This document shows, piece by piece, positions 41,645 through 53,922 of a stretch of DNA of 64,000 nt (positions within the stretch are counted from its first letter, which is position 1; the number at the start of each line of letters is the position of its first letter). A program made the translations under genes and the position numbers. Below the pieces are notes generated by a model that worked only from the letters and a program-made list of their open reading frames with translations, was not told the origin of the DNA and ran no database searches. Origin of the DNA: Agriotes lineatus. Its lineage: Eukaryota; Arthropoda; Insecta; Coleoptera; Elateridae. The DNA lies in NCBI GenBank assembly GCA_940337035.1, contig CALNHX010000277.1, positions 1 through 64,000 of the forward strand, written 5' to 3'.

Positions 41645-43310
41645 ATGTTATTATTTATTTATTGATGCAGTTTATCTGTACAGAGATATTTACACATGTC
41701 AATCTCGTCAATCCATTGGTTCACACAAAATTTATTTTAAAAAATTCACTTACATCATAGAGTGGGTTTTTGAGCAGTATTTGTTTAATCGTATTTTTGA
41801 ATTTAGTTAAAGCCATGCTCCTGATGTTATAAGGAATTGTATTAAAAAATTTGATTGCCCAATAATTAGGTCAGTTATGTGATTTGGACAGTCTATAAAA
41901 ATCAATGTAAAAGTTATCTTTGTGCCTCGTATCATAGGTATGAGTACCACTATGGGATTCGAATTTTCCATAATTACTTTTGGCATAACATAGACATGTA
42001 TAAATGTATAATGAAATATATGTAAGTATTCTGAATTCCCGATATAGATATTTGCAGTCAGCAGTGTAAGATACTCCACCTATGATTCGGATGGCTCTTC
42101 TTTGTAGAGCAAATATTTTTTTGCTACACGGAGCATGACCCCAAACAATAATTCCGTATAACATGTGAGACTGGCAAAGTGCAAAATATGCAGTTTTTAA
42201 AATAGTTGAAGATACAGATGTTGATAAGCTACGCAGAGCAAAAATGTTACTTGCCAATTTATGGGCGATATAATTAACATGCACATCCCAATTTAATTTA
42301 GTATCAAAATGTACTCCTAAGAACTTACTTTCGCCAGAACAGTCATTATTAGGTACTGGTCACAGGGTAAATACTCTGTTTGAGTTTTATCTCGGTTCAA
42401 CGTGAGATGATGTGATAAGAACCATGTGTCAGCCCTATTGAGGGTGGCATTGCATTTATCTACTGCAACATCATAGTTTGAGTGCGAAACAGTGAGGGTG
42501 GTATCATCAGCAAAGAGGATAGACAATGATCCATTTAAAAAATAGGGTAAGTCGTTGATGTAGATCAAGAAAAGCAGAGGCCCTAAGATGGAGTGCTGAG
42601 GTACTCCACAGTTAATTTGCAGTCTATTTGATATTAAATTACAGACCTTTACTGCTTGACACCGATTTGTGAGGTATGACCGAACCATTTTTAAACTCAA
42701 CTCATCAAGGTTATACTTTTTTAGTTTATCCAACAGGACGTCATAATTGACGCAATCAAAGGCCTTGCTGAGGTCGCAAAAGGCTGTAACAGAGTATTCG
42801 CCCCGCTCAAAACACCCAATTGTGTTACTAACAAAATTAACAAGTGCACTGAAAGTGCTTCTATTAGTCCTAAATCCATATTGATTATCATTGAAAAGAA
42901 AATTAGACTCGAAATAATGTCTTATTTGCTTCTCAATAATTTTTTTTAGTATTTTAGAAAATATAGGAAGAATTGAGATTGGTCTATAGTTTGACATAAC
43001 ATTATCTTCTCCCTTCTTATAAATTGGTAGTACTAATGCCACCTTCAAACAGTCAGGAAATTGCCCTGAGTTTAGACACTCATTTAGTAATCGTTAAAGG
43101 GGCCACAAAATGGTTAATATTTCTTTTCAGCAGATACACGTTGAATCCGTAAATATATTTGGTTCTACTATTAGATAATGATGCTATGGCATTTCTGACT
43201 TTGTTGAAGGTGGTTTCAGATAAGGAAAATTTGAGAGTAACTGGTGTATTAAAATAAAATAAGGATAAAGGGTCTTCTGTATCAAATTTTGCCAGGTTGG
43301 ACCCCGAATA
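41645..43310 (-). pseudogene. LINE reverse transcriptase (jockey-like), 5'-truncated
   Basis: The minus-strand frame 42317-43048 is 243 codons and holds the palm motifs 'NYRPISILPIFSKILKKI', 'CDLSKAFDCVNYDVL', 'CGVPQHSILGPLLFLIYIND' and the catalytic 'ILFADDTTLTV'. In the third, H replaces the usual glycine of 'PQGS'. A second frame (41871-42284) continues with thumb and C-terminal region ('AYFALCQSHMLYGIIVWG', 'YDTRHKDNFYID'). Sequence from 43049 to 43310 shows more upstream polyprotein with a small deletion. A frameshift near 42300 and a stop near 41871 disable it. Confidence 0.85.
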
Positions 43311-44295
43311 ATATTACGTTTGAGACATGGATATTGATATTTTCAATTCTAATGTTTGTATATTTAACAAAAGATACGTGAGTTTATTAAATGATATGGT
43401 AATTCGGATGTGTCTATATTCTGAATCTGTCTGGTTTCAATTGATTCAAATTATGAGATTACACCAATATCAATTTTGCTTGAAAAGGGAAAGTATTTGA
43501 ATACACGAAGTGAGTCGACTTGTATTAGATCAAATTATATCCTTTCGTTCAACTAAGACACAATACTTTTCAAGACTAAAATCATGGGTGATCAGCTTTT
43601 GTCGGATAGAATTTTTTATTTTATGAGCATTGGTTGTTTAGCAATTAAACGACAACAAATTGAGGAAAAGATATGGACACTTAGCGCAGGGTTCTTTTCC
43701 TAAGTATTTGGTCGAGTTTAATTGCCTTCTAGCAGTCAATGCAAATAAGAAGAATAAAAATCTCGCTAGACCTATACTAGAAGTCCTTCAGTTTGTAAAG
43801 TACACCGCGTCATCGATGCGCAGAACGCTAGAAACGTCCGGATGAGTCCATTACGTTCAACAAGGTGATTTCCGCTGTTGGATTCAGTTCATTGCCGTTC
43901 GTCGTGTCATTTTGTTTTCTCGTGTGTTTATCAAAGTTTAACTCCACGTTTTACTTCTTTTCGCTTTTTAAAATAGTACTTTTCAGAACTAAACAGCTAG
44001 GATTGGGATTAATTTCATATAAGTAAAATGTTTCCATTACAGTATGAATTTGAGCTTACGATTACCTTACAAGCCTCAAGTAAATGCATGCACTGCACGC
44101 CACTGATACCGGTTATTGGCGCATAACTGTAGCCACGCCTATGTACTTCTTGCTTTGACACCACTCTAGGTGTAACATGCTCATGGTACACCCTCCTTTT
44201 TTCTTAATTTAGAAGATCCCTTTTTTTATTTTTGAAGATGCAGTTTTGAAACTTAGTTCATCATATGTACTAAATAAACGTCACTTTTTGATATA
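43311..44295. other. Unassigned region
   Basis: A short open frame at 43660-43845 has no recognisable product. No repeat boundary seen. Confidence 0.35.
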
Positions 44296-44505
44296 CAGGG
44301 TGTTTCAAAATTGCACAGATAATAAAGACAGAATACCAACCTACTAAATCTAAACGTTTTAAAAACGAATTTGCCATTGTTAATTCTTTCATCAAGAGTA
44401 TCTTTGAAATGAATGATTTTAGGACATGTTTATTAGAGTTTTTCTCTTATTTTTTGAAGCAGAATAACGCCCTTATATTTGTTCTGTGCAATTTTGAAAA
44501 CCCTG
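44296..44505. mobile_element. 210-bp Tc1/mariner-type MITE
   Basis: Ends CAGGGTGTTTCAAAATTGCA and complement (one mismatch) lie within TA duplications (44294-44295 and 44506-44507). Confidence 0.85.
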
Positions 44506-44521
44506 TATAAGTTATTTTTTT

Positions 44522-45149
44522 ACTTCCTTTTACAGTAAACGAGGTATTGGATTTACCCCAAAAATTCGAAATTGAGTTTTCAACAGATCTTTCGTTTTCG
44601 AGTCCCCTGAACCAAAAAAACATATTTTTTTCATTGGTCTGTCTGTGTGTCTGTGAACAGAATATCTCAAAAACAAAAAGAGATATGGCGTTGAAACTTC
44701 ATATATAAGTTTTGTGTACTATCTAGATGCAACAGCAAGATTTTGAAGAAAATGGCATAACCGAAAGTAGGGTGTTTATTCTTGTGATTTTTCAGTTTTT
44801 TCGATTTTTTCAAAAATGGCTGTAACGATTTTTTTCAAACTGCATTTTTATTACATTTTTAATGTGTATTGATGTAAGATAGGTGGTTTTCCAGTTGAAT
44901 TCCTCTAAAATGGGTTTCTTTTGTTTTTTTTTCCTATTTTTTGTATTAACTCCTATTTTAAATAGAACACCCGGTATATCATTACATTTTTGAATTCAGC
45001 TTAAAATGTTAGAGATAATTTGTCTGTTGAACTAACGCTCTATTTTGTACGGTTTCTGTAAAATTTGCAATTTTTGAAAATTTTTGACAAATGCTTAAAA
45101 ATTAAAAATCAAATTTTTGGCTAATTATAAGATCACTGTAAAAGAAAGT
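44522..45149 (+). repeat. Hairpin repeat, subfamily B, copy 2
   Basis: It begins with ACTTCCTTTTACAG and a decayed hairpin partner (ACGAGGT) and ends at ACTGTAAAAGAAAGT, the inverted terminus. The interior aligns with the copies at 9432 and 62824. The following ~28 bp (to CACCAGATTTTT) are also conserved in all three, so the true 3' limit may lie at about 45175. Confidence 0.8.
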
Positions 45150-45379
45150 TGTGAGCGTGTATCACACCAGATTTTTTCATTTTTGGTTATATTGGAAGTG
45201 ATACCAACTTCTGGATTCTACATAATTTTCAGAATCTAATGATACCACAGAAGTGACATTTCAAGCGTAAATTTTTTAAAGCAGTTAAACATAATTACTA
45301 TTTATGCAGTATGTATTTATGACTGCCTTATATTTATTTTCAAAAATTGAAACAAATTTAACTGTCAAATCGAGCATAG

Positions 45380-45620
45380 TTATAATACAAAGAATGTAAA
45401 CCTTTATCATACCCACCGTTTAATTTTAACAAAAAAATTCTGTTATATGTGTATTAAATTGTTCCACAAACTACCTAATAATTTAAAAAATTGTAGTGCA
45501 TTAAGTAATCCAAAAATTTACTAAAAATCTACTTGTTGAAATCGAACCCTACAGTATAAATGGATTTTTGCGAAATGATATGTAATTACTGTTAAATACG
45601 TATGTAATTCATATATGATT
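45380..45620 (+). pseudogene. LINE 3' fragment
   Basis: The plus strand shows the C-terminal signature 'NTKNVNLYHTHRL' then 'IKLFHKLPNNLKN', followed by frameshifted 'EIEPYSINGFLRNDM'. This is the end of a jockey/CR1-like polyprotein without its catalytic part. Confidence 0.65.
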
Positions 45621-46099
45621 GCACAGCAAATTTATAGATGTCATTCCATTTTATGTTACTTAAACATTCTCTGGAATAAAGAAATGTATCCATCTATGCA
45701 TAGCAAATAACAAAATACATACGTGTATCTTGATAACTAGCACACAATCGGATAATATCATGGTTTATTTAAAATTACTTATAAATGTTTAAAACTTAGT
45801 TATATAATTGGAAGGAAGTTTATATGCCACAGACGAATAAAGATATTTTATCCATTTGCGGAAATTAGCTCACTCAGCTCTGCCTCGTAAGTTAAGGTTT
45901 TCCCCTTGTGGATAAAATATCTCTTCGATTGTACCATACATAACTATTATCTTGCAGTAGTGAATTTTGATGTACTTTATGTAATTGTTTTCAGTGACTA
46001 AAAATAGTTATTATTTACAAGCTATTCTAACATATTTTATTATACATAGCTAAAAGGGTGTCTCAACAAGAGCGTATGATTTACTTTTTGAATAAAATG
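45621..46099. other. Unassigned region
   Basis: It includes a CTTGCAGTAG word similar to the 23-kb tandem repeat. No gene seen. Confidence 0.35.
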
Positions 46100-46560
46100 G
46101 ATCATTATTCGAAAAGTGGCATTATTTTACTTTAATATAAAGTAGAAACATTGCGATTAAGGGTGGAATACAATGCTCTTCAAACGACATCCACGACTCT
46201 GCTGGCAGTCTTGCTCTTTTGACGAAATTTTTGATTATGTTTTTGCATAATTGCGGCTCTCTTTTCCAAATGACACGTTGAATCTTGTCCTTGATCCCAG
46301 AAATTGTTGTTGCTTTGTCGACGTAGGCCTGAGACAAGGGCATAGCCAGGAGTGGTGCTGAAGGTTCTCCAGCACCCCCCGAAATTTTAATCAAATTACG
46401 TTTTTAACAATGACTAACAGAGGCTTCTTTAACCTACTTACATCCTTATAAACCTTTCCCCCTGGTTTGGCACCCCCCAAAATAAAATCCTGGCTACGCC
46501 CTTGGCCTGAGACTTCAGAAAATCATGTTATATGTCCTTTAATTACCCTGAAGTAGTTCA
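46100..46560 (-). pseudogene. Tc1/mariner transposase C-terminal relic
   Basis: The minus strand reads 'HDFLKS' (46530), is interrupted by a hAT MITE, then continues 'QAYVDKATTISGIKDKIQRV' and 'NFVKRARLPAESW'. This matches the C-terminal end of insect Tc1/mariner-like transposases. An AGGGTGTCTCAACAAGAGC motif near 46053 may be its terminal repeat. Confidence 0.65.
46335..46504. mobile_element. 170-bp hAT MITE
   Basis: Termini CAAGGGCATAGCCAGGA and complement TCCTGGCTACGCCCTTG are flanked by a perfect 8-bp duplication GCCTGAGA (46327-46334 and 46505-46512). The insertion sits inside the mariner relic. A CAGCACCCCCC/GGCACCCCCC pair lies subterminally. Confidence 0.9.
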
Positions 46561-46699
46561 AACAACAAAAACTTACCTCCATCAATATCCGCCAAGAGTG
46601 ACCAAACTCTATTAGAGCAAAATACAATCAAAGAGCTAAGAAGAACACTAGCCGAACTTCAAGAATCTGACCTCCATGCCATCATCAAATACATCACAG

Positions 46700-47560
46700 G
46701 CACCCCTACAATCATCACAGGGCAACAACGAAGTTCACACCGAGAAAACTCTCAAAGGCAGCAGTAACCTTCCCTAAACTAATGTACACCAACATAGCCA
46801 CTCTACAACCTAAATTGGATCAACTTCAGGTGAAAACGAATAAATGTAAACCACCCATAATTATATTAACTGAGACATAGGTAAAGCCAGATATCCCCGA
46901 TCAAATGATTCCTCTAAGCAGTTACTCCATTTTTCTCAAGGATAGAGTAAATAGAAGAGGAGGGGGTGTTGTTATATACGTCAAGCGAGACTTCAACAAG
47001 CAACCCATTTCAATCATCCCACACCATGATCTACAAGACAACAACACTGAATCACTGTGGATGAAAATATGCATAAATCAATTAACCCTGAACGTCGGTG
47101 CAGTATGACCTCCTTTTTGAACTATTCAAATCAGCTAACCAACTCACAGACATCACAATTATCTTCGGAGATTTTAACCTGCCTTTACTACTTTGGCCTC
47201 ATCCAATCAGAACAAACGCACCACCTGTAGGTCGAACATTTTTGGACACCTTCTTTTTCTCAACTTATTCGAAAACCAACAAGCTGTAGAAATGGTCAGA
47301 GACCAGCAATATTAGACCTAGCTCTTGTAAATGACATACCTGCATTTACCTTACCAATTTTCCACTCCCCTGTAGGAAACAATGACCACCTTTAATAACA
47401 ATCGAGCTGCAATCAGCACTTTGTTACACCAACCCTACTTAAGTTGATAGAAGGACTCGCATGCAAATTCCAACATCAAGGAATCTTTCAGCCTGCATAA
47501 CTTCATACCAGGGAACTTAATCAGAGCTATAGAATGTAACTGAAATTTATTCAACAGTAA
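46700..47560 (+). pseudogene. LINE endonuclease fragment
   Basis: The plus strand shows an apurinic-type endonuclease N-terminus: 'IILTET' (46860), 'RVNRRGGGVVIYVKRDF' (46945) and, after a frameshift, 'ITIIFGDFNLPLLLW' (47155). The endonuclease nicks target DNA to start reverse transcription. Stops and frameshifts are frequent and the reverse transcriptase is absent. Confidence 0.75.
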
Positions 47561-47662
47561 TATCCCAACTGCATTAAAATACCCAATTAACTTTCGACGT
47601 TTTAAAAAAAACAATTTTTAATTTAATATTAAACGGACGTGCAGTCCTTATATACTTGAATA

Positions 47663-48465
47663 CAGGGGCGTATCTAACTACAGCTTTCACTAAGTAATTG
47701 CTTCTTGTTTGCGAAGACCCATTGACGATTAATACTTAGCATGGTTTACCCATTTAACCTATTTGTACCAATGCTTCTTAGCCATCTTTTAATTCGGCGA
47801 AGGGAACTAAATGAACGTTCTATAGTGCTTGTTGTACAGGGCTGTGAAAGCAACATCAGTAGCGCCTTTTTAATGGTCGGGGAAAACAATTCGTTCTTTT
47901 TTAAAACCCCAATGATGTCTGGCGCTTCCTGTACCTCATTCCACATTTTGAACCACAATTACCTTCCTCCTTTGATGTTTTCCAAATTGTAAAAAGTTGT
48001 ACAAGATGAAGTAATTTAACTCCATTCCTCCAAAGAAATATTTCTCATGTTGTACTCGGATGAAAATGTGTCAACAAATGAAGATCTGCATGCCACTGCA
48101 TGCACTTGTTATGCATTTTTTCTTGTTGCTGCATTTCCCTTTTCAGCTAATGTCTCTAATGCATCAACAATATCACCACAGTGATCCTTAAAACACAGAT
48201 GCTCTTGTACTTCTCTGACCATCTTGTTTCACATAATTTAGGAGAATGTTAGCAATAAGCTTGTGTCGTAAAACGGACTTGTGTCAAAATTGGCATTCAA
48301 TGGCTTTGGCAATACTTATGGCATTAAGTCTTTTAAGCTCTACAAAGCCTAAAAATTCTGCTTCGATTTAGTTATATTTTTTTCTATTTTATTTTAAATT
48401 TTATCCACCTTGGAAGAGGGGGGGGGGCAACTGCCCCACCTTGCCCCTACTTGGATACGCCCTTG
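47663..48465 (-). mobile_element. Internally deleted hAT element with transposase remnant
   Basis: Ends CAGGGGCGTATCTAAC and (complement) CAAGGGCGTATCCAAG are flanked by a perfect 8-bp duplication CTTGAATA (47655-47662 and 48466-48473). Minus-strand codons 47746-47958 encode the hAT C-terminal motif 'CTTSTIERSFSSLRRIKRWL'. An upstream stretch around 48000-48220 gives 'DHCGDIVDALETLAEKGNA' and 'SSFVDTFSSEYNMRNISLEE'. This resembles the group related to the P52rIPK/ZMYM1-like proteins. Catalytic parts are missing. Confidence 0.85.
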
Positions 48466-48494
48466 CTTGAATACATATATATTGGCATGTGAGT

Positions 48495-51400
48495 AGAATA
48501 TCTTCTTCTTCTTCTTATGTATCCATATACCCATCGGGTGTCGGACATTTGATCCTTAACTATTTTCTATCCATTTTTTCCATTCTTTCCAGTCCATTGC
48601 TAATCTTCCCATCTCTTCCTTCGTCTTTCCTCGTTGTCTGCCCAATTCTTCTATATTCTGTAGCCAGTTTTTCCTAGGTCTTCCTTTTCTTCTCTTCCTA
48701 ATCCTGCCTGTTTCCATAATTTTCATCACTAGTCTGTTTTGGTCCATCCGCAGTATGTGACCGTACTAGTTCAGTTGTTTCTTTTCTATCTTCTTTGTAA
48801 CTGGTTCTTGTTCAATCATTTGTCTTATATGTTCGTTTCTCTCTCTATCCAGCGGTTTTTCCAGTTATTTTCCTAAAGTACTTCATTACTGCAGCAATTA
48901 TTTTCTTCTTGTTCTTCTCATGTATAACCCATGTTTTGCATGCGCACGTCAGTATGGGTAGTACTATCGTATTATAGACCCATAACTTCGTTTTCATGTT
49001 TATTTCTTGTTTTCCGAAGATAGTTTTATTTAATGCATAGTAGATCTTTCCGCCCTTGTTTGTTCTTTTGACCATCTTTAGGTCTATCTTTCCATCTTCT
49101 GATATTACACTGCCTAGGTATTCATATGTCCTTACTATTTCTACATTTTTTCTTTTAATTTTTATTCTTCTTTCTTCTTCTCGTGCTTTATTGTTGATTA
49201 TCATCGTTTTACATTTGTCCGTATTAACCTCCATTTCCAATTTTTCTATTTCTGCAGTCCATATTCTCGTTAATTCTCTCATTTTTCTGTGGGTATCTGA
49301 TATTAGGACTATATCGTCCATATACATGAGGCAATTGACTCTTATTGGCAGTAGTCTGTTATATCCTACCACAGTCTGATGTGCTGTTTTCAGCCGGGTG
49401 TTTCTTAATAGTTTATCCATTACTACTATGAAACATAGCGGACTGAGGCTGTCTCCTTGCTTTATTCCTAATTCCATTTTAAATCTTGTTGACTTTACGT
49501 CGTTGAAAATGCTTTTTATTACCCGTATCAGTTTTACTTGTACTTTCAACTGTTCGAAGCACCTCCATATTATTTTCCTCTGAATCACATCGAAAGCCGC
49601 TTTTATGTCTATAAAAGTTACAAACAATTCTTTTCCTTTTTCTTGTTTTCTTTCTATCAGATTTCTTAGTATTTGAATATTGTCGTTTGTTTGTCTTACC
49701 GTCCTGTAAGCCCCTTGTTCGTCCGCCAGTTTGTTATCGATTCTTTTCCTTAATTTCCTTTCTATTATATTTGCATATAGTTTAAAACAGGTGGAGGATA
49801 GACATATGGCCCTGTAATTCTCACAACGTGTGGAGTCGCCTTTCTTGTGTATTGGGATTATAATGTTTTCTTGCCAGCTCTCTGGTATTTTTTCCGTCCG
49901 CCATGCTTCTTTGTATTACTCTAGAATCCATTCTTTTCTTTTCTTGCCTAAATACATTATCATCTCTGATTCAATGCCATCTTGTTTTGATGCTTTTTAT
50001 CGCTACTTCCAGATCTTCCCTATTTATCTCCTTCAGTGGTACGTCCCCTATTTCCTCTTCTCCTTTTTCATTGTTATCTAATTCGTTTTGGCTTTCAGCC
50101 TCATTTACTCTTTTCTTATCCTCAAATTTGTTTGTATAGTGGTCTGCCCAGATTTCTAATATGTCATGTAATTCAGATTTAAGTTCATTATCAATATTTC
50201 TTGTACTTCTTATCTTTTTCTTGGTATTTCCTTTCAACGCTTTTATTACATTCCAAAATTTTCTATTGTTTGTATTGTATGTTTGGTTTAGTTCCCTGCC
50301 AAACTCTTCCCAACTTTTCCTTTTCGCATCCCTCACTACCTCTTTCGCTATATTCCTTTTGTTTATATATTCTTCTTTATCCTGTAGGTTTTGTGATTCG
50401 CTGAATCTTTTCCATGCTGCTTTCTTGTTCTTAACTGCTTCCCTTACTTCTTTGTTCTACCATCTAGTTCTCTTAAGTTGATTTTTGTTGTATTTTCTGG
50501 TTTTACATGTCCTTTTTGCTATTTTATGAATTGTTTCACTAAATATTTGCCATCTTCTTTCTAAAGTCCAGTTCATACTAATTTCTTCTTGTTTAGATAG
50601 TTCTTCCTCTACTTCTTTTTGGTATTTTAATTTTATTTCCTTTTTCCGTAAACTCTGTATTTGTATTCTTTTGTAGTTTTTTTCGTTATGCATTGCTATG
50701 TCCAAGTCTTTTAAAACTGCTGTTACTAATCTATGTTGTGCTTCCATTTCTGCGTCCATTATGGTTTTGATCTGTTGTATTCTATCGTTAAGTTCCTGTG
50801 TATATACTATATAATCTATTATACAAGGTGTCTCAGAAAGAAATTCACTTTTAAAAATGCGATAACTTATTTATTTTCAACTTATTTACATAGATAATTA
50901 TAACAATTAAAAAAAAAGGCTTTGCAAATTAACTGCAAAAAATTACATTGGTTAGATGTTGCCCCTGGCGGCGTATGCGCCCTTCCAAACGTACCCCTAC
51001 GTTTTTCATTAATTTCTTGTTTCTCAACTTCATGGACTCATAAGATTCAATGACGAAGCGTGGTTCCAGCAGGGTGGAGCCACTAGTCATATGGCAGCTA
51101 TCACTTTAGAAACCGTAAGAGAGCTTTTTTCAGAAAGATTATTTTCTCAAAGAAGTCCTAACTTCACTCCGCTGGATTTCTTTTATGGGATTATCTCAAA
51201 AGTAGGGTGTATAAAGTAAAGTTCGGGCACTTCATTCCATGGAGGAACATGGCCTAAGAGCAGGGTGTATACTGTATAATAATCCACGTGGAAATTTACA
51301 ACATCTTAAGGGCCGCCATATTCGGGAAGAAATCAATGCCGGTGGAACTTTGTCAACGCATAATGGCAAACGAAAGGGTGCGTTTGGAAGAGTGCATACA

Positions 51401-52920
51401 CCATCAAGGGCAACATCTAATCGATGTAGTTTTTCGTACTAAATTTGCAAAGATTCTTTTTTCAATTGTTATCATTATATGTATATGTAAATAAGTTAAT
51501 AATAAAGAAGCTATGGCGTTTTCAAAAGTGAATTTCTTTCTGAGGCACCCTGTACTTTTGGTGTCTCTTTCTTCCGCAACAAAAGTATATCTATTTTCCA
51601 TTGGTTGGTACCAGAAGCCATTTCCTATTATGAGATAGTTTGTTTGGCATCATTCTCTGTTCATTTCTGTTTACTGTCTTTTCTCTGTATTGCTCCATGC
51701 ATCCTAAACCTCTATTCTCATCTCTGTCGACTCTCGCATTCCAGTCGCCCATGATGATTATTTGGTCTTCCTCTTCTCTAACTCTATCTACTGTGTTTTG
51801 GAAATCTGTGTAAAAATTTAAGATTTCTTCTTCGTCTGCTCCTTCTATTGGTGCATATACTTGTATTATATTGATCATTCCATCTAGATCTAGCTCTAAT
51901 ACCATTAGTCTTGAATTTACTGCTTCGAATTTACTGACTTTTATGTCTAATTCCTTCGATATTATCATGCCCACCCCTTCTTTCGCTCTGTTCTGGATGT
52001 CTTCCTGAGTAATATAAGCTGTAATTATCCTTTAATTGTTTCTTACCTGATCCTTTAGTTTTTGTCTCACATAGTCCCATGATTTTAATATCATATTGTT
52101 GCATTTCTTCAATTAACTCGCACTCTTTTCCTGTTATTGATGTAATATTCCATGTTCCAATTTGAATTTGTTTAATTCTATTCGTTTCCTTAATTTCTGG
52201 AGTTCTATATCTGCCCGTTTCCATACTCGTTCCTTTTTCTTTCCGATCGTCTATTTTTTGTCTGTCCTGTTTCTATTCAGTGTTAGTTTTTTGGACGTCG
52301 TCCCGTGAATGTCAAAGTTCTCATTTGCTTTCTAAATTCCTCGTCTTTTCTATTCTGGGATAACCTTTCGCTTGAGGTTCTTACTTTCTGGCTTTTCTCT
52401 ATATGATGTCCTATTCTACTTGTTCCTTCATTTCTTGTATCCTCTGCATTCTCATTTCCTTGTTCTTCTTCCCTCTCCTGTAGTTGTTATAATGTGTATC
52501 CTTCTCCATTCACTATCAGCTTGTTGTACACAAGTTTTGCATTGAGTCCCTTGTCTCTTGCTTCTGCCATATGTTTTACCAACGTTCTTCTCTCTTCCAG
52601 TATATGTTTTGGGTAATCTTTGTTTATCCAGATCTTCTTTCCTTTTAGGTTCTTTGCCTTTCTCAGAATCTCCCGTTTCATGTTCCTTGATGCTAGTTTT
52701 ATCAAAATTGGTTTATTTTTCTGTTGTCCTTTTTCTTTCTTTTCTAATCTTTGAATTTCCTGAATTTCCCTTTCAATGTCCATTCTGACTCCTATTTCTC
52801 TTAGGAAGATTCTTATTTTCTCCCTTAGTTCTAGGTCTGGCTCATTAAGTTTATCTTCAACTCCTTGTATTACGATTTTATTCTTTCGTATCTCCCTTTC
52901 TATTATATCGATTCGTGTGT
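48495..52920 (-). pseudogene. Nearly full-length LINE with ORF1, endonuclease and reverse transcriptase
   Basis: In minus-strand order: an ORF1-like protein (52920-52487, coiled-coil and RRM-like, with 'IRKNKIVIQGVEDKL'); endonuclease (52224-51591, with 'IGTWNITSITGK', 'IKIMGLCETK' and 'IIIMGDWNARVDRDEN'); linker (50759-49971); reverse transcriptase (49627-48845, with 'FIDIKAAFDVIQR', 'GIKQGDSLSPLCF' and catalytic 'MYMDDIVLISD'); and a basic tail (48747-48556). The 3' end is an (AAG)n tail at 48502-48515. Such elements copy by target-primed reverse transcription. Frameshifts, stops and a mariner at 50824-51552 disable it. Clade: RTE/L1-like by motif style, not proven. Confidence 0.8.
50824..51552 (+). 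mobile_element. Internally deleted Tc1/mariner element nested in the LINE
   Basis: Ends CAAGGTGTCTCAGAAAGAAA and complement (TTTCTTTCTGAGGCACCCTG) lie within TA duplications (50822-50823 and 51553-51554). The plus strand keeps a transposase C-terminal relic: 'WFQQGGATSHMAAITLETV' (51065), 'SPNFTPLDFFYGIISK' (51165) and 'VELCQRIMANERVRLEECIH' (51330). Confidence 0.85.
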
Positions 52921-53340
52921 TTCTCAAACATATTTCGACTAGTTCTACTTGGTTTGCAGGCAATAGGTCTTTAAGCATTATTAGAACTTTATCAACCGGC
53001 ACTTTTGTAAAGAGTGACACTACATCGAAACGTTGAGACCAATTTTCAACGCGATGAATTCTCTCACACATGCTTTGGCAAGGCATTTAACCTGTATACC
53101 TCAGCTAACTGGTAAAACAGCTTCCTTTATCAAGGATTCAGTGGACTTTGTCCAGAAACTAAAGAGTATAAAGTTAAACAAAGATGATATCTTAGTCAGT
53201 TTCGACGTATTGTCACTCTTTACGAAAGTGCCGGTTGATGAACTCCTAGTGTTGCTTAAAGACCTATTGCCTGCAAACCAAGTAGAACTAGTCGAAATAT
53301 GTTTAAAAAACACATATTTTAGTTGGGCTACTTAGCTGTG
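52917..53340. pseudogene. Penelope-like reverse transcriptase fragments in inverted order
   Basis: On the plus strand 53033-53335 encodes 'LTGKTASFIKDSVDFVQKL' and 'VSFDVLSLFTKVPVDELL', which are motifs of Penelope-like reverse transcriptases. A second piece of the same region lies on the minus strand at 52917-53030 ('RFDVVSLFTKVPVDK', 'PANQVELVEICLRNT'). The two ~110-bp pieces are an inverted repeat around a ~170-bp spacer. The minus piece runs in frame into the LINE ORF1. Neither has a complete catalytic domain. Confidence 0.75.
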
Positions 53341-53875
53341 ATCGTTATTCATGTACGCCGTAGCTTATTCTACACGTGAATTTCTAACTTGTCATGACTA
53401 AAGCTGATAATTATATGCACTCAAATGTACTAAAATATGCGCATATATATGTATACATTTTGTTGAGTATATGCACCCAAAGTTACAATATATGCACATA
53501 ATATGCTCTAATTTTTTTGAAAATAAGAAGTATTCTAAATAACGTAAAAATTTTAATTATTTTGTATGAGATTATATATTTCCCTGATATTTATTGAAAG
53601 ACGTCACTCATTTTAACGTTTGACTATAAAGATGGATTGCCAACGCCAACTTTACGTTGTAAGCTAACATAAAAATGAGATTTTCCCTAACCCAGCCAGA
53701 CTATTATTCACTCAACACTCGAAGTTCCACTCTTTGAAATGGATTCTATGTTGGCTGATTCCTTATACATTGCTTCTATGCTGATAGTCTTATGTTTATA
53801 TAGTCAAAGATTTTAACTGGGACTTCCCCCTTCCTCTGCTTCTTTTGATACACTGGACTCCAGCGGCAGAAAGTG

Positions 53876-53922
<47 letters not shown>

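Noticed and set aside
43830..43860. A hammerhead-ribozyme-like core (GAAACGTCC followed by GGATGAGTCC)
   Set aside because: The order and the CUGAUGA box do not fit and no closing helix could be drawn.
49056..50481. Several hydrophobic plus-strand frames resembling membrane proteins
   Set aside because: They are antisense to Lys/Glu-rich LINE coding sequence, which reads as Phe/Leu/Ser on the other strand.
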